From contig NZ_JBJGDW010000007.1 of assembly GCF_045062605.1 (NCBI RefSeq), forward strand, positions 23,401 through 87,400: DNA of 64,000 bases. The letters are read 5' to 3'. This document shows positions 1 to 9,087 of this stretch, piece after piece (positions within the stretch are counted from its first letter, which is position 1; the number at the start of each line of letters is the position of its first letter). Source of the stretch: Deinococcus sp045062605. Lineage in GTDB: Bacteria > Deinococcota > Deinococci > Deinococcales > Deinococcaceae. Position numbers and translations under genes: made by a program. The notes under the pieces are model-generated. The model did not search any database, was not told where the DNA came from, and worked only from the letters and a program-made list of their open reading frames with translations.

Positions 1-80
1 CAGTGTAGAGGAGGCCGACTGGCAGCCCGACGCGTGTTCCCACTTCCTTTATCCTCGGCGGCCAGAACGGTATTTGTTCT

Positions 81-86
81 TACTCT
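81..86 (+). promoter_or_regulatory. -10 hexamer TACTCT, leaderless start
   Basis: TACTCT ends 5 nt before the ATG at 92 and no Shine-Dalgarno is present. This spacing fits transcription starting at or next to the start codon. Confidence 0.5.
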
Positions 87-91
87 ATGGG

Positions 92-628
92 ATGGCACTC
101 TTCCGAAACATTGTGATCGGCCTGATCGGTGGGGCCGTGGGGACGCTGGCGATGGGGCAGTACTGGACGCGGGTGGCCCCGCTGCTTCAGGGCGACGGGG
201 ACGGTGATCAGAAGCCGACGCCGGACCGCCACAGCATCGCGCCGCTGGGGCAGTTGCACGCGCCCGGCGAAAGCAGCACTGCCGCCCTGGGACGGTTGGC
301 ATACGAGGCTGCCGAGGGCCACACCCCCAGGAAAGACGGCACCCGCACCGCTCTCAGCGAGGGCGTTCATTGGGGCATGGGCGTATTGAACGGCGGGCTA
401 TACGGCGCGCTGGCTGGCCCCGATCAGCCGCTCAAGGCCGCCATCTTCGGCGTTGGCCTGTGGGCGCTGATGGACGAGGGACTGGTGCCGCTGATGGGGC
501 TTCAGGACGGCCCCGGTGGGTCCACGCCGAAGGGCCACATCAACCGTCTGGGCGCGCATCTGGCCTATGGTCTGGGACTGGGATTGACCGCGCTGTCGCT
601 GGACAGGGTGCTGCCGGACGGGAAATAG
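92..628 (+). CDS. Small integral membrane protein, unassigned
   Basis: A 178-residue hydrophobic protein. A glycine-rich membrane segment sits at about residues 5-24 and two or three more hydrophobic stretches lie in the second half (about 90-125 and 145-170), separated by a polar loop. I chose the ATG at 92 over a TTG 18 nt upstream because a TACTCT hexamer lies 5 nt before it. The glycine/alanine-rich helices weakly recall YagU/DUF1440 inner-membrane proteins, but I cannot assign a family. The gene is convergent with sufE. A CCCCTCTCC-type hairpin lies between the two stop codons. Confidence 0.7.
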   Translation: MALFRNIVIGLIGGAVGTLAMGQYWTRVAPLLQGDGDGDQKPTPDRHSIAPLGQLHAPGESSTAALGRLAYEAAEGHTPRKDGTRTALSEGVHWGMGVLNGGLYGALAGPDQPLKAAIFGVGLWALMDEGLVPLMGLQDGPGGSTPKGHINRLGAHLAYGLGLGLTALSLDRVLPDGK

Positions 629-634
629 ACAAAA

Positions 635-659
635 CCCCTCTCCACTTGCAGGAAAGGGG
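635..659. repeat. Small CCCCTCTCC hairpin, REP-like
   Basis: Arms CCCCTCTCC and GGAAAGGGG flank the loop ACTTGCA, with one mismatch. Near-identical palindromes occur at 27687-27710, 33247-33265 and 41161-41183. It lies between two convergent genes and may stop transcription from both sides, but it has no clear T-run. Confidence 0.45.
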
Positions 660-687
660 CCAATCTTTCAGAACAGAAGCTGAGGCT

Positions 688-1164
688 CTAGCTTTCCGCC
701 TTCTCACCTTCCCGCACCACGTTCTTCAGGCGCATCAGGATCGCGCCCATGCCGCGCAGGCGCATCGGCGTGATCAGTTCGGACAGGCCCATGTTCATGT
801 AGAAGTCGTCGGGGATGTTCAGGATGGTCTCGGGCGAGGCCCCGTCCAGCGCTTCATGCAGGATGCCCGCGTAGCCGCGCACGGTGGGGGCTTCCTCCGG
901 CACCTTGAAATACATGTTGACGCCGCCGCTCCCGTCCTGCTCGGTCACCAGGAAAAACGGGCTGGTACATTCGGGCACCGGCTGCATAAATTCCGGGTGT
1001 TCCACGTACTTGGCGGGCAGCGGCGGCAGCTTGCGGCTGTATTCCAGCAGGGCTTGCAGGCGTAGCGACTTGGGCGCGCTCTTGAACATGCTCACGATGC
1101 CCTGGAGCTTGTCAGGGAGGACGGCGCTGTCATCTATGTTGCTGGAGGAAGGGTCAGAGGTCAT
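688..1164 (-). CDS. sufE: SufE-like sulfur acceptor for Fe-S assembly
   Basis: 158 residues, the usual SufE length. SufE takes persulfide sulfur from the cysteine desulfurase SufS and passes it to the SufBCD scaffold in the cytoplasm. The acceptor cysteine is visible at C66 in the segment PVPECTSPFF, the position of the active cysteine in the family. The basic C-terminal helix with LRGMGAILMRLK is also typical. A TACAGT hexamer lies 5 nt before the ATG, so the mRNA is probably leaderless. The gene diverges from a rhodanese, so both genes at this locus handle protein-bound sulfane sulfur. Confidence 0.9.
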   Translation of the reverse strand: MTSDPSSSNIDDSAVLPDKLQGIVSMFKSAPKSLRLQALLEYSRKLPPLPAKYVEHPEFMQPVPECTSPFFLVTEQDGSGGVNMYFKVPEEAPTVRGYAGILHEALDGASPETILNIPDDFYMNMGLSELITPMRLRGMGAILMRLKNVVREGEKAES

Positions 1165-1169
1165 GCGTC

Positions 1170-1175
1170 ACTGTA
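1170..1175 (-). promoter_or_regulatory. -10 hexamer TACAGT for sufE
   Basis: On the minus strand TACAGT is followed by 5 nt and then the sufE ATG at 1164. No Shine-Dalgarno is present. Confidence 0.55.
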
Positions 1176-1211
1176 CCGCCCTGCCCCGGCCCGCTATGGT
1201 GAGGTTTGTCC

Positions 1212-1232
1212 AGTTGACATGATCGGTCAACT
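1212..1232. promoter_or_regulatory. Inverted repeat between sufE and rhodanese
   Basis: Perfect 7-bp arms AGTTGAC and GTCAACT separated by 7 bp, in the divergent gap between sufE and the rhodanese gene. The left arm overlaps a TTGACA hexamer. The position suits an operator acting on one or both genes. The binding protein is unknown. Confidence 0.4.
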
Positions 1233-1294
1233 AGTTGTGAAGGCTAGACTTGGGCCAGAAGACCTGAGCAGCAAAAACTTTGGAGGTTCGATTT

Positions 1295-2155
<861 letters not shown>

Positions 2156-2246
2156 GCGGCGGGGCGGGTGGCCTGCTGGGGGAAGGGATGTGCAATTCCC
2201 GGCATTCATCCTCGCAGCGGGCAGAACCCCGTGAGAGGGCGGGCCG

Positions 2247-2252
2247 TAACCT
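2247..2252 (+). promoter_or_regulatory. -10 hexamer TAACCT, leaderless start
   Basis: TAACCT followed by 6 nt and the ATG at 2259. No Shine-Dalgarno is present. Confidence 0.5.
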
Positions 2253-2258
2253 GCGGCC

Positions 2259-2678
2259 ATGATATTCGTGGTGGTTGTGGCCGTGTTGCTGCTGGCAGCG
2301 TTGTGGTGGCGGGGCAAGGGTCTACGTGGGCTGCGTCCGCCCGGCACCGCCCATCTGGACGAGGAAACCGCCGAGAGGCCCGATCTGGACCCCGCTGCCA
2401 TCGCCGCCGCCCGCGCCCGCATTTCCCAGGACATTCCCGACGAGGTGCTGTCCGACGTGCTGCTGGACGCCAGCCCCGCGCAGGCTGCCCGGATGTTTTC
2501 CGCCGTGCCCGCTGCGGTGATGGCCGACGCGCTGGGGTATGGTCACGACGTCCAGCAGCCGCGTGCCAGCGCCGCCGAACTGGCCCAGCTCCAGGGAGCA
2601 GGCAACGCCGTGGACGATCTGGAAATCTTCAACTTCATCCCCGACGATTTTCCGGTAGACGGGACACACGGGCGCTGA
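2259..2678 (+). CDS. Membrane-anchored protein of unknown function
   Basis: 139 residues. A single membrane helix or uncleaved signal anchor (about residues 1-18, MIFVVVVAVLLLAALWW) precedes an acidic soluble part. That part holds a helical alanine-rich segment around AAIAAARARISQDIPDEVLS and an acidic tail ending in EIFNFIPDDF. I recognise no family. It lies just upstream of a dispersed repeat, with no obvious operon partner. Confidence 0.7.
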   Translation: MIFVVVVAVLLLAALWWRGKGLRGLRPPGTAHLDEETAERPDLDPAAIAAARARISQDIPDEVLSDVLLDASPAQAARMFSAVPAAVMADALGYGHDVQQPRASAAELAQLQGAGNAVDDLEIFNFIPDDFPVDGTHGR

Positions 2679-2704
2679 TTTCAGCAAGGCCGTTCTTAAA
2701 AACA

Positions 2705-2845
2705 TTTGATACGAACTCCGTCTGTTTCGTGAATAAACCGGGAAAGCGCCGATCTACCAACTCCATGCCCGGAACCCGCTCTTCTTCTCGCATCCGCTCG
2801 GATTTCACCATTTTTGTAAATGATTCAATCGGAGTCCGTATCAAA
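2705..2845 (+). mobile_element. Dispersed MITE-like repeat, copy A
   Basis: 141 bp with extended inverted ends TTTGATACGAACTCCG and CGGAGTCCGTATCAAA, one mismatch between the arms. The order TCTGTTTCG, CGGGAAAGCGCCGAT, CCCGGAACC, CGCTCGGATTTC matches copies B, C and D. No protein is encoded, so any movement would need a transposase in trans. Its internal AGGTGTT/AACACCT hairpin is degraded. Confidence 0.75.
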
Positions 2846-2925
2846 CAGACTGGAGGCCGCAGAGCTTGGCACTCCAGTTTTTCTTCTGGGACAGTTAAAT
2901 TGACTGGCAGTTAAACTCGGGGTGA

Positions 2926-3186
2926 ATGAATGCTTCTGTTGTCCGGCGCACCCTCGTCCATCTGCGGGATGAGGCGGGCGCAACGCTGCTGACGCTGGAC
3001 GTGTTGATGGACGGATGGGTGCGGCTGCGCCACCTGAAAGGGCAGCCCACCCTGTGTGCCGAGATAATCGAGGATCTCTTGCTGGCCGCTGCCGCCTCTG
3101 ATCTGGACCCTGGACTCCATGCCGCGCTGCTGTGGGAGCTGGATCTGCTGGCCCTGCGTGGCGACGGCGGCTGGCGGCCCAGCTGA
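2926..3186 (+). CDS. Small hypothetical protein
   Basis: 86 residues. The amino-terminal half reads like a small beta sheet (VRRTLVHLRDEAGATLLTLD) and the rest is helical and leucine-rich. No family is recognised. TAAACT at 2912-2917 lies 8 nt before the ATG, so a leaderless start is plausible. Codon use matches neighbouring Deinococcus-type genes. It sits between repeat copy A and a secreted hydrolase gene. Confidence 0.6.
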   Translation: MNASVVRRTLVHLRDEAGATLLTLDVLMDGWVRLRHLKGQPTLCAEIIEDLLLAAAASDLDPGLHAALLWELDLLALRGDGGWRPS

Positions 3187-3298
3187 TTCCTGCATGACCT
3201 CCCCACTTTAGAGCTACCCTGGAAAGCGCATCGACAACCCAACCCTGCCGCCCCTGTGCGGCGAGTGCCGTTGCCTGCTTTCCCGGAGGTTTTTTGCC

Positions 3299-4654
3299 AT
3301 GAAAAGATCAGCCCTGTTTCTGACCCTGGCCCTGCTCGTTCCTGCCGCCCACGCCCAACTGGCGGCTTCGGCTCCGTCCCAGTCGGTGCCCGGCGACACC
3401 CGCCCCGACGCACCGGAGCTGAGCGCACGCGGCCCCTACGCCGTGGGCGTGCGGACGCTGACCCTGACCAACCCCGGCCAACTGGACATCGTGAACGCTC
3501 CCAAGGAGGGCGTACTGCCCCGCTATAACCGCCCGCTCACCGTGGAGGTCTGGTATCCGGCGCAGGGCGATAGTGGCAGCGGCAGCACCACCTACACGGA
3601 TGTGCTAGGCAGCGGTCCCAACGATCCCAAGCGGCCCAACACGCCGTTCACCATTCCGGGCCGGGCCACCCGCGACGCCCCGCCCGTGGCAGGCAAGGCC
3701 CCGTACCCACTGGTGATCGTGTCTCACGGCTATCCGGGCAGCCGCTTTTTAATGAGCTACCTGACCGAGAATCTGGCGAGCAAGGGCTATGTGGTGGCCT
3801 CTATTGACCACACCGACAGCACCCACGCCGACAAGGCCGCCTTTGCCAGCACGCTACTGAACCGTGCGCTGGACGACAACTTCGTGCTGTCCGAAATGGC
3901 CCGGCTGGGTGCGGCGGGCAGCGGTTCACCGTTCAGTGGCCTGGTGAACGCCGGCGATACCGCGCTGGTGGGTTACAGCATGGGCGGTTACGGCGCGCTG
4001 AACGCGGCTGGTGCGGGCTATGGCCCGGAAATGCTGCCGCTGGTGCCGGGCGGAGCCTTGAAGGAACGGCAGACCGGAAATTACAAAGTAGACCCGCGTA
4101 TCAAGGCCGTGGTGGCCTTCGCGCCTTGGGGTGGCGACGCCGCCGTGAAAGGCATCGGCGTCAATTTTGGCGGCAAGTACGGTTTCTGGGATGAGGCGGG
4201 GCTGGCCGGACTGAAGGTGCCCACCATGTTCGTGGTGGGAGACCGCGACGACGTGGCGTACTACGAGGGCGGAGTCAAACCGCTGTTCGAGAACGCCGTC
4301 AATGCCGAGCGTTACATGCTGGTCTACGAGAACGCCTCGCACAACTCCGCACCCAACCCGCCCCCTGCCGCTTCCCTGAGCAGCTTCGACGATTACATGC
4401 ACTACGCCGAACCCGCCTGGGACATGTCGCGCCTCAACAACCTTAACCAGCACTTCGTGACTGCCTTTCTGGACTGGAAACTGAAGGGCAAAGCCGAGGA
4501 CGCCGCGTACCTGAACGTGCCCACGCCAAGATCCAACGACATCAAGGTCAGCCGCAACGCCGATGGCACGCCAAAGGCCGATGACACCTCCTGGAAGGGC
4601 TTCAAGAACCGCACGGCGCGGGGAATCGAGCTGTACAGGATGATGCCCAAATAA
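3299..4654 (+). CDS. Secreted alpha/beta hydrolase, PAF-acetylhydrolase-like
   Basis: 451 residues with a clear signal peptide (residues 1-20, cleavage near AHA-Q). The hydrolase core starts near residue 135 with LVIVSHGYPGSR (oxyanion region). The nucleophile is S227 in GYSMGG, a likely acid lies in VVGDRDD near residue 310, and the histidine is in ENASHNS near 345. Order and spacing resemble bacterial PAF-acetylhydrolase-like and dienelactone-hydrolase-like esterases. The substrate is probably a short acyl ester outside the cytoplasm, but this is inference. The start is fixed by CGGAGG upstream. Repeat copy B begins directly after the stop codon. Confidence 0.85.
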   Translation: MKRSALFLTLALLVPAAHAQLAASAPSQSVPGDTRPDAPELSARGPYAVGVRTLTLTNPGQLDIVNAPKEGVLPRYNRPLTVEVWYPAQGDSGSGSTTYTDVLGSGPNDPKRPNTPFTIPGRATRDAPPVAGKAPYPLVIVSHGYPGSRFLMSYLTENLASKGYVVASIDHTDSTHADKAAFASTLLNRALDDNFVLSEMARLGAAGSGSPFSGLVNAGDTALVGYSMGGYGALNAAGAGYGPEMLPLVPGGALKERQTGNYKVDPRIKAVVAFAPWGGDAAVKGIGVNFGGKYGFWDEAGLAGLKVPTMFVVGDRDDVAYYEGGVKPLFENAVNAERYMLVYENASHNSAPNPPPAASLSSFDDYMHYAEPAWDMSRLNNLNQHFVTAFLDWKLKGKAEDAAYLNVPTPRSNDIKVSRNADGTPKADDTSWKGFKNRTARGIELYRMMPK

Positions 4655-4790
4655 TACGGATTCCGTCTGTTTCGCGCAGAAATCGGGACAGCGCCGATTG
4701 CTGCACTTCACGCCCGGAACCTGTTTTTCTCCTTCTCGCTCCGCGCGGATTTCCAGGTGTTTTCAACACCTTTCAATTGGAGTCCGTGTA
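4655..4790 (+). mobile_element. Dispersed MITE-like repeat, copy B
   Basis: 136 bp from TACGGATTCCG to GGAGTCCGTGTA, starting at the base after the hydrolase stop codon. It keeps the internal hairpin CAGGTGTTTTCAACACCT and the segment CGGGACAGCGCCGATT. Same orientation as copy A, opposite to C and D. Confidence 0.8.
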
Positions 4791-4921
4791 AGACCAGTGC
4801 AAAACGGGGGGCGCGGCGAGCTGGGGGCCGCGTCCCTCTCCTTTGCTGTGCCTGTTCTTTGCCTTGCCTCACCTTCAGCCGCCTCTCAACTTTCCCTGAC
4901 CTCTGCGGCTCATGCTGGGGC

Positions 4922-5140
4922 ATGACCAGCAACGATTCCGAGGGTGAGCGCGCCGCCCAGCCCACCCCTTCAGTACCCGAAGGCTTGCCCCAGCGCACGC
5001 TGCCCGAGGTTCCGGCTCCCACTGGTGACGGCATGAGCGCCGGGGAGGTCACGGGCCTGCTGGGCGGCGACGCCTCCATGACCGAGGCGAATCTGGCGCT
5101 CGAAGATGCTGAGGGTATCGACTCCACGTCCGAAGGCTGA
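4922..5140 (+). CDS. Small acidic, probably disordered protein
   Basis: 72 residues, rich in E, D, S, T, P and G, with no hydrophobic core (for example SVPEGLPQRTLPEVPAPTGD). It probably lacks a fold on its own. No family is recognised and the start signal is weak. It ends 18 nt before the YjbR-family gene. It could be a non-genic open stretch, but base composition by codon position looks gene-like. Confidence 0.45.
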   Translation: MTSNDSEGERAAQPTPSVPEGLPQRTLPEVPAPTGDGMSAGEVTGLLGGDASMTEANLALEDAEGIDSTSEG

Positions 5141-5146
5141 GCGCCG

Positions 5147-5152
5147 TATCCT
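5147..5152 (+). promoter_or_regulatory. -10 hexamer TATCCT, leaderless start
   Basis: TATCCT followed by 6 nt and the ATG at 5159. No Shine-Dalgarno is present. Confidence 0.55.
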
Positions 5153-5158
5153 GAGCGC

Positions 5159-5515
5159 ATGCAAACGGTGGCCGAACTGCGGGAGGCGTGCGCGCGGCTG
5201 GCCTGCTCGCAGGAAACATTTCCCTTTGGCCCTGGCACGCTGGTGCTCAAGGTGGGCGGCAAGGTTTACGCGCTGGGCGACATCATGGGCGATCCGCTGA
5301 AGCTGTCGCTCAAAGTGCGGTCTGAGCGGGGTAACGAACTGCGCGCCGCCCACGCCGCCATCGTTCCCGGCTACCACCTAAATAAACGCCACTGGGTCAC
5401 GGTGACGCTGGACGGCAGCCTGCCAGACACGCTGGTGGGCGAACTGATGGCGAACAGTCACGCGCTGGTGGTGGCGGGTCTGACGCGGGCGGTGCGGGCA
5501 GAACTGGGCTTGTAG
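5159..5515 (+). CDS. MmcQ/YjbR family protein
   Basis: 118 residues, the usual length for the MmcQ/YjbR family (double-wing, CyaY-like fold). Family hallmarks are visible: FPFGPGTLVLKVGGKVYAL near the start, PLKLSLKV, an alternating stretch PGYHLNKRHWVTVTLDG, and a helical end with ELMANSHALVVAGL. Members are annotated as possible DNA-binding proteins but their role is unsettled. It converges on the PfkB kinase gene with a 9-bp gap. Confidence 0.85.
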   Translation: MQTVAELREACARLACSQETFPFGPGTLVLKVGGKVYALGDIMGDPLKLSLKVRSERGNELRAAHAAIVPGYHLNKRHWVTVTLDGSLPDTLVGELMANSHALVVAGLTRAVRAELGL

Positions 5516-5524
5516 GGTTGCCGA

Positions 5525-6409
5525 TCAACGCCTGTTCGCCAGTTCCATGACTTCTTCCTCGCTGGCGTGGCCCGTCCCGCTGCCCCAGCCGCGCAGCTTG
5601 AGGGCCGCCGCCGCACAGGCCAGCCGCAGGGCTTCGCGCGCTGACCGTCCGCGCGTGAAGCTGAAATGGGCGAAAGCGGCGGCCAGGGCGTCCCCCGCGC
5701 CGCCTTGGTGAACGGCCTGCACGGGAAAGGCGGGTTGATGCTGCACGCCGTCCACGCCGCGTTCCAGCAATAAAGCTCCCGCTGTACCCAGCCCGGCCAC
5801 GATCAGCCGCGCCGGGAAGCGGTTCAGGAGTTCATGCAGGGCCGCCGCCGGGTCCGGCAAACGTTCGACGCTCAACATCAGCACGTCTGCGGCGGCAAAA
5901 TAGGGGGTGTCATAGGGGTTATCCAGCCTGGCGATACTCTGCACGTCGGTCAGGATCGGCACACCCGCCAGCCGTGCCAGCGGCAGCAGTTCGCGAGTCC
6001 AGCCCACGTTGGTCAGCAGTGCCGCCGCACAGCCGGGTAGCATCTCCAGAAACTCGGCAGCGGGTGCGGGAGCTTCGGGCGTGTCCCCCGGATCGCGGTA
6101 AAAGGTGTGCATTCCGTCTGGGCGCACCAGCGCGAGGGTCTGTGGGGTCAGGCGGGTGGACACGAAACGGGTTTCGACACCGCCCAGCCTGGCGCGAACC
6201 AGTTCGCCTGCCGGATCATCCGCCGCCAGGGTCAGGAGCCGCGTGGGGCTGCCCAGACGGCTCAGGCCGCGCGCCAGATTCATGCCCACGCCGCTGACGT
6301 TCAGGCTCAGGGCATCGGGAAAGACGCCTCCGGCAGTGGGCAGCTCCTTGCCGCCCAGTCGGAAAACTGTTTCCACATTCGCCGTGCCGCACACCAGCAG
6401 GGGCCGCAC
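5525..6409 (-). CDS. PfkB-family sugar kinase
   Basis: 294 residues of the ribokinase/PfkB fold, which phosphorylates a sugar or nucleoside with ATP. The amino-terminal glycine-rich region (SLNVSGVGMNLARGLSRLG) and the carboxy-terminal signature GGAGDALAAAFAHF, holding the catalytic base D, are intact. The substrate is not identifiable. It starts with GTG immediately after the TGA of the upstream methyltransferase (stop 6412-6410, start 6409), so the two are translationally coupled. Confidence 0.85.
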   Translation of the reverse strand: MRPLLVCGTANVETVFRLGGKELPTAGGVFPDALSLNVSGVGMNLARGLSRLGSPTRLLTLAADDPAGELVRARLGGVETRFVSTRLTPQTLALVRPDGMHTFYRDPGDTPEAPAPAAEFLEMLPGCAAALLTNVGWTRELLPLARLAGVPILTDVQSIARLDNPYDTPYFAAADVLMLSVERLPDPAAALHELLNRFPARLIVAGLGTAGALLLERGVDGVQHQPAFPVQAVHQGGAGDALAAAFAHFSFTRGRSAREALRLACAAAALKLRGWGSGTGHASEEEVMELANRR

Positions 6410-7177
6410 TCAGCGCCTTTCCAGGCGCACCACCATCATCTGCTCAACGTGGGCCACCAGTGCGCCGCCGCCGTATTCCAGCCCGGCAGCCTGCCGCTCT
6501 GTCTCGCTCAGAGCGTCGGCATGGGCGCGCAGGCGCTGCACAGTTTCGGGACTGCACCCGGACTGGGCCGTCCACCACGCGAAGTCCAGCCTGTAGGGAA
6601 CCAGGGTATGCGGTGTCCACACGAAGCCCGCCGCCGTCGCCAGTTCCCGCCACGCCTCAACGGTGCGCTGGGTGTGGTGGCTGGGATCGCGCAGGATCTG
6701 GTATTCGTCCATCCACAGTTGCACGGCAGGCGTGGGGCTGGTCTGATCGGCGACGATCAGCCGCCCGCCGCCTTCCAGCACCCGGAACGCCTCGGCCAGA
6801 AAGCGGTCCAGATGCAAAAAATGGTGCGGGGCGTGGCGCGACGTGACCAGCGTGAAAGAGGCGTCGGGGAAGGGGATGTCCTCGGCGCTGCCCACCATGA
6901 AACTGGCGTTGGTCTGCCCGTCGTCCTGCGCGCGTTGCCGGGCGTGGGCCAGCATCCCCTCGGCCAGATCCAGGCCCACCACTTCCCCAACCTGGGGCGA
7001 CAGGGCGTGGGCGGTGTTGCCCGTCCCCGTCGCCACGTCCAGCGCGTGGTCCTGCGCTGTGGGCGCGGCGTAGGCCAGCAGCACCGGCAGGCTGGGGCCG
7101 TGCCTGTGGACCTCGCTGGCGGCGTACTTGCTGGCGTGGGCGTTGAACTGCGCGCGGCTGGACGGCTCGTCTGTCAT
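6410..7177 (-). CDS. Class I SAM-dependent methyltransferase
   Basis: 255 residues. Motif I is VATGTGNTAHAL with the acidic residue in GLDLAEG, and SAEDIPFPDASFTLVTSRHAPHHF is the usual post-motif segment of UbiE/Methyltransf_11 enzymes. The acceptor is not known. I start it at the ATG at 7177, with GGGG just upstream, rather than at an earlier in-frame start at 7255, which would overlap the divergent LysR promoter. It is coupled to the downstream PfkB kinase. Confidence 0.85.
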   Translation of the reverse strand: MTDEPSSRAQFNAHASKYAASEVHRHGPSLPVLLAYAAPTAQDHALDVATGTGNTAHALSPQVGEVVGLDLAEGMLAHARQRAQDDGQTNASFMVGSAEDIPFPDASFTLVTSRHAPHHFLHLDRFLAEAFRVLEGGGRLIVADQTSPTPAVQLWMDEYQILRDPSHHTQRTVEAWRELATAAGFVWTPHTLVPYRLDFAWWTAQSGCSPETVQRLRAHADALSETERQAAGLEYGGGALVAHVEQMMVVRLERR

Positions 7178-7234
7178 GCCCCGATTGTGCGCGCCCCTGG
7201 CCCATGACTTCAAATCATGGCTGCTGCTAGGCGG

Positions 7235-7240
7235 TATAAC
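7235..7240 (+). promoter_or_regulatory. -10 hexamer TATAAC for LysR gene
   Basis: TATAAC lies 8 nt before the ATG at 7249, in the divergent gap with the methyltransferase. This is the usual place for a LysR protein to act on its own promoter and its neighbour's. Confidence 0.5.
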
Positions 7241-7248
7241 AAGAACTG

Positions 7249-8127
7249 ATGGCAATGGCAGAGGCGTTTCGGGTGTTCGTGGCGATCTACCGGGCGGGCA
7301 GTGTCAGCGGGGCGGCCCGTGAGCGACACCTGACCCAGCCTGCGGTCAGCGCCCAGTTGGCCGCGCTGGAAACCCGTGTGGGCGAGGCGCTGTTCATCCG
7401 CACGCCGCGCGGCGTGACGCCCACCGAACGCGGCAAGCTGCTGTACGCCGCCGTGGCCGACGCGGTGGACCGGCTGGACAACGTGGCCCGTGGCCTGCGC
7501 GTGTCACGCCCCATCCTGGCCGAGACGCCGCTGCGGCTGGGCAGCACGCCGGAATTCCTGCACGGCCACGTCCTGCCGCGCCTGAAGGGCTGGGAACAGC
7601 CCCTGCACCTCAGCTTTGGCGAGGCGCGCGGCCTGCTGGAGCGCGTGGAGGCTGGAACGCTGGACGCCGCGCTGGTCAGCGTTCCGGTCCAGAACCGCGC
7701 CCTGAGCGAGCGGGCGCTGGCCGGGGTGCCATATGTCTTGATCGGCCCGCCCGACTGGCCCGCGCCGGATGTGCCCCTGAGCGGTCTGGCGGGGTGGCTC
7801 AATGCCCGTCCCTGGGTCAGCTCCAGCGTGGAATTGCCCGTGACCCGGCGCTTTTTCCTGGGCGTTCTGGGCGAGCGGTTCGCGGCCTGGCAGACGGTGG
7901 TGGCCCCCGATCTACGCGCGGTGGTGGGCGCGGCAGAGGTGGGGCTGGGGGCCACCCTGGTCCCGCTGTTCGCCGTTCAGGACGCCCTGGAACGGGGCCA
8001 CGTGCGCGAACTGTGGAATGTTCGTCCGCTGATCGCCCCGGAGCGCTGGCGCATGGCCTACCGCGTGGCGGACGAGGACCGGGCAGACCTGCGGGCGCTG
8101 GCCGGACGGCTGGGCGAGGCCGGATAG
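7249..8127 (+). CDS. LysR-family transcriptional regulator
   Basis: 292 residues. The winged helix-turn-helix is at about 4-63 (FRVFVAIYRAGSVSGAA, then LTQPAVSAQLAALE and FIRTPRGVTPTERG). The effector-binding region follows from about 90, in two alpha/beta lobes. The inducer is unknown. It diverges from the methyltransferase-PfkB pair, which are its most likely targets by family habit (inference). A second ATG two codons in (7255) could also be used. Confidence 0.9.
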   Translation: MAMAEAFRVFVAIYRAGSVSGAARERHLTQPAVSAQLAALETRVGEALFIRTPRGVTPTERGKLLYAAVADAVDRLDNVARGLRVSRPILAETPLRLGSTPEFLHGHVLPRLKGWEQPLHLSFGEARGLLERVEAGTLDAALVSVPVQNRALSERALAGVPYVLIGPPDWPAPDVPLSGLAGWLNARPWVSSSVELPVTRRFFLGVLGERFAAWQTVVAPDLRAVVGAAEVGLGATLVPLFAVQDALERGHVRELWNVRPLIAPERWRMAYRVADEDRADLRALAGRLGEAG

Positions 8128-8178
8128 GCGAAATCGCCGCCCCATTCGTACAGGACGGCGACTTCGCAGAAAGCAGGA

Positions 8179-8916
8179 TCAGTTCAGGGTTTTGATGTGG
8201 GCCAGCACGTCGGCGATCTGGGTGTCACTGAGCTGGGCGTCACTGAAGCGGGGCATCACGGCACTTAGTTCACGGCCCGTGGGAATTTTCCCCTCGCGCA
8301 GGGTGGTGGTGAACTGGGCCAGCGTCCAGCCCTTGGGACCGTCGCTGGTCAGCAGATTCGCGCCAATGCCGCCGCCGCCGCCCGCGCCATGGCAGCCCGC
8401 GCAGTTGCCAGCGAAGATTTCGGTGCCTGCCTGAGCATTGCCCTCGGCAGCGTTGGGGGTAGGAGCGGCGTCCGCTGTGCCGCCCGCAGCCACCGGTTCC
8501 GCCGCTCCGTTGGTGTCCTGCTGTGCCGGATTGCCAGTGGTGCTGTTGGCCACGGCGGGCGACTGCGCAGCGGGCAACTCGCCGCCGCTGGTCTGGTTGT
8601 CGGCAGGAGTTTCGGTGGTGGGGGCGTTGGTGTCGGCGGTTCCTGTGGTGCCAGACATCTCCGGCGTGGCCGCAGCGTCGGCAGGAGTGCCAGCGGCCAT
8701 GCCGCCTGCCGTGGCCGAGCCGCCGGCGGCAGTAGCGGTACTCTGTGCGGCGGCGGTGGGCGCTTTGGCGGTCTCGCCGGGGGCAGCCATCAGGCGGGGG
8801 GTGACGATCAACAGGGTGACGCCCAGGACCGTGCCCAGGGTCACGCCTGCCATCCAGGAAGCCAGACTGCCCTGGACCCAGGGATCACGGCGGCGCTTGG
8901 GGTGCGTTCGGTTCAT
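8179..8916 (-). CDS. Membrane-anchored cytochrome c with long linker
   Basis: 245 residues. A basic start (NRTHPKRRRD) and one membrane helix (about 15-40) anchor it to the membrane. An A/T/P/G-rich low-complexity linker of roughly 110 residues follows. The class I cytochrome c domain (about 160-245) carries the heme site CAGCH and a likely axial methionine in AVMPRF. It would carry electrons at the outer face of the membrane. The ATG at 8916 is supported by TGGAGG, and a TATGCT hexamer also lies 7 nt upstream. The partner oxidase is not in this window. Confidence 0.85.
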   Translation of the reverse strand: MNRTHPKRRRDPWVQGSLASWMAGVTLGTVLGVTLLIVTPRLMAAPGETAKAPTAAAQSTATAAGGSATAGGMAAGTPADAAATPEMSGTTGTADTNAPTTETPADNQTSGGELPAAQSPAVANSTTGNPAQQDTNGAAEPVAAGGTADAAPTPNAAEGNAQAGTEIFAGNCAGCHGAGGGGGIGANLLTSDGPKGWTLAQFTTTLREGKIPTGRELSAVMPRFSDAQLSDTQIADVLAHIKTLN

Positions 8917-9087
8917 GGCCTCCAGCATACGCTGGGAGGTCCGGGACGTGCCGCCCCCGGCTCTTTTAGCCGGCCTTTAAGCAGGTTTTCAGGGAGCAGA
9001 TGGGGACCGGGCGGCGGCCATATCTGCCGTCTTTGTTGATCCGTGGGCTTGCTGCTGGAGCAACGTGCTCCCGTACCGCTTTTGCGG

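Noticed and set aside
1214..1219. TTGACA as a -35 box for the rhodanese gene
   Set aside because: No good -10 lies 16-18 bp downstream, and the hexamer is better explained as an arm of the palindrome.
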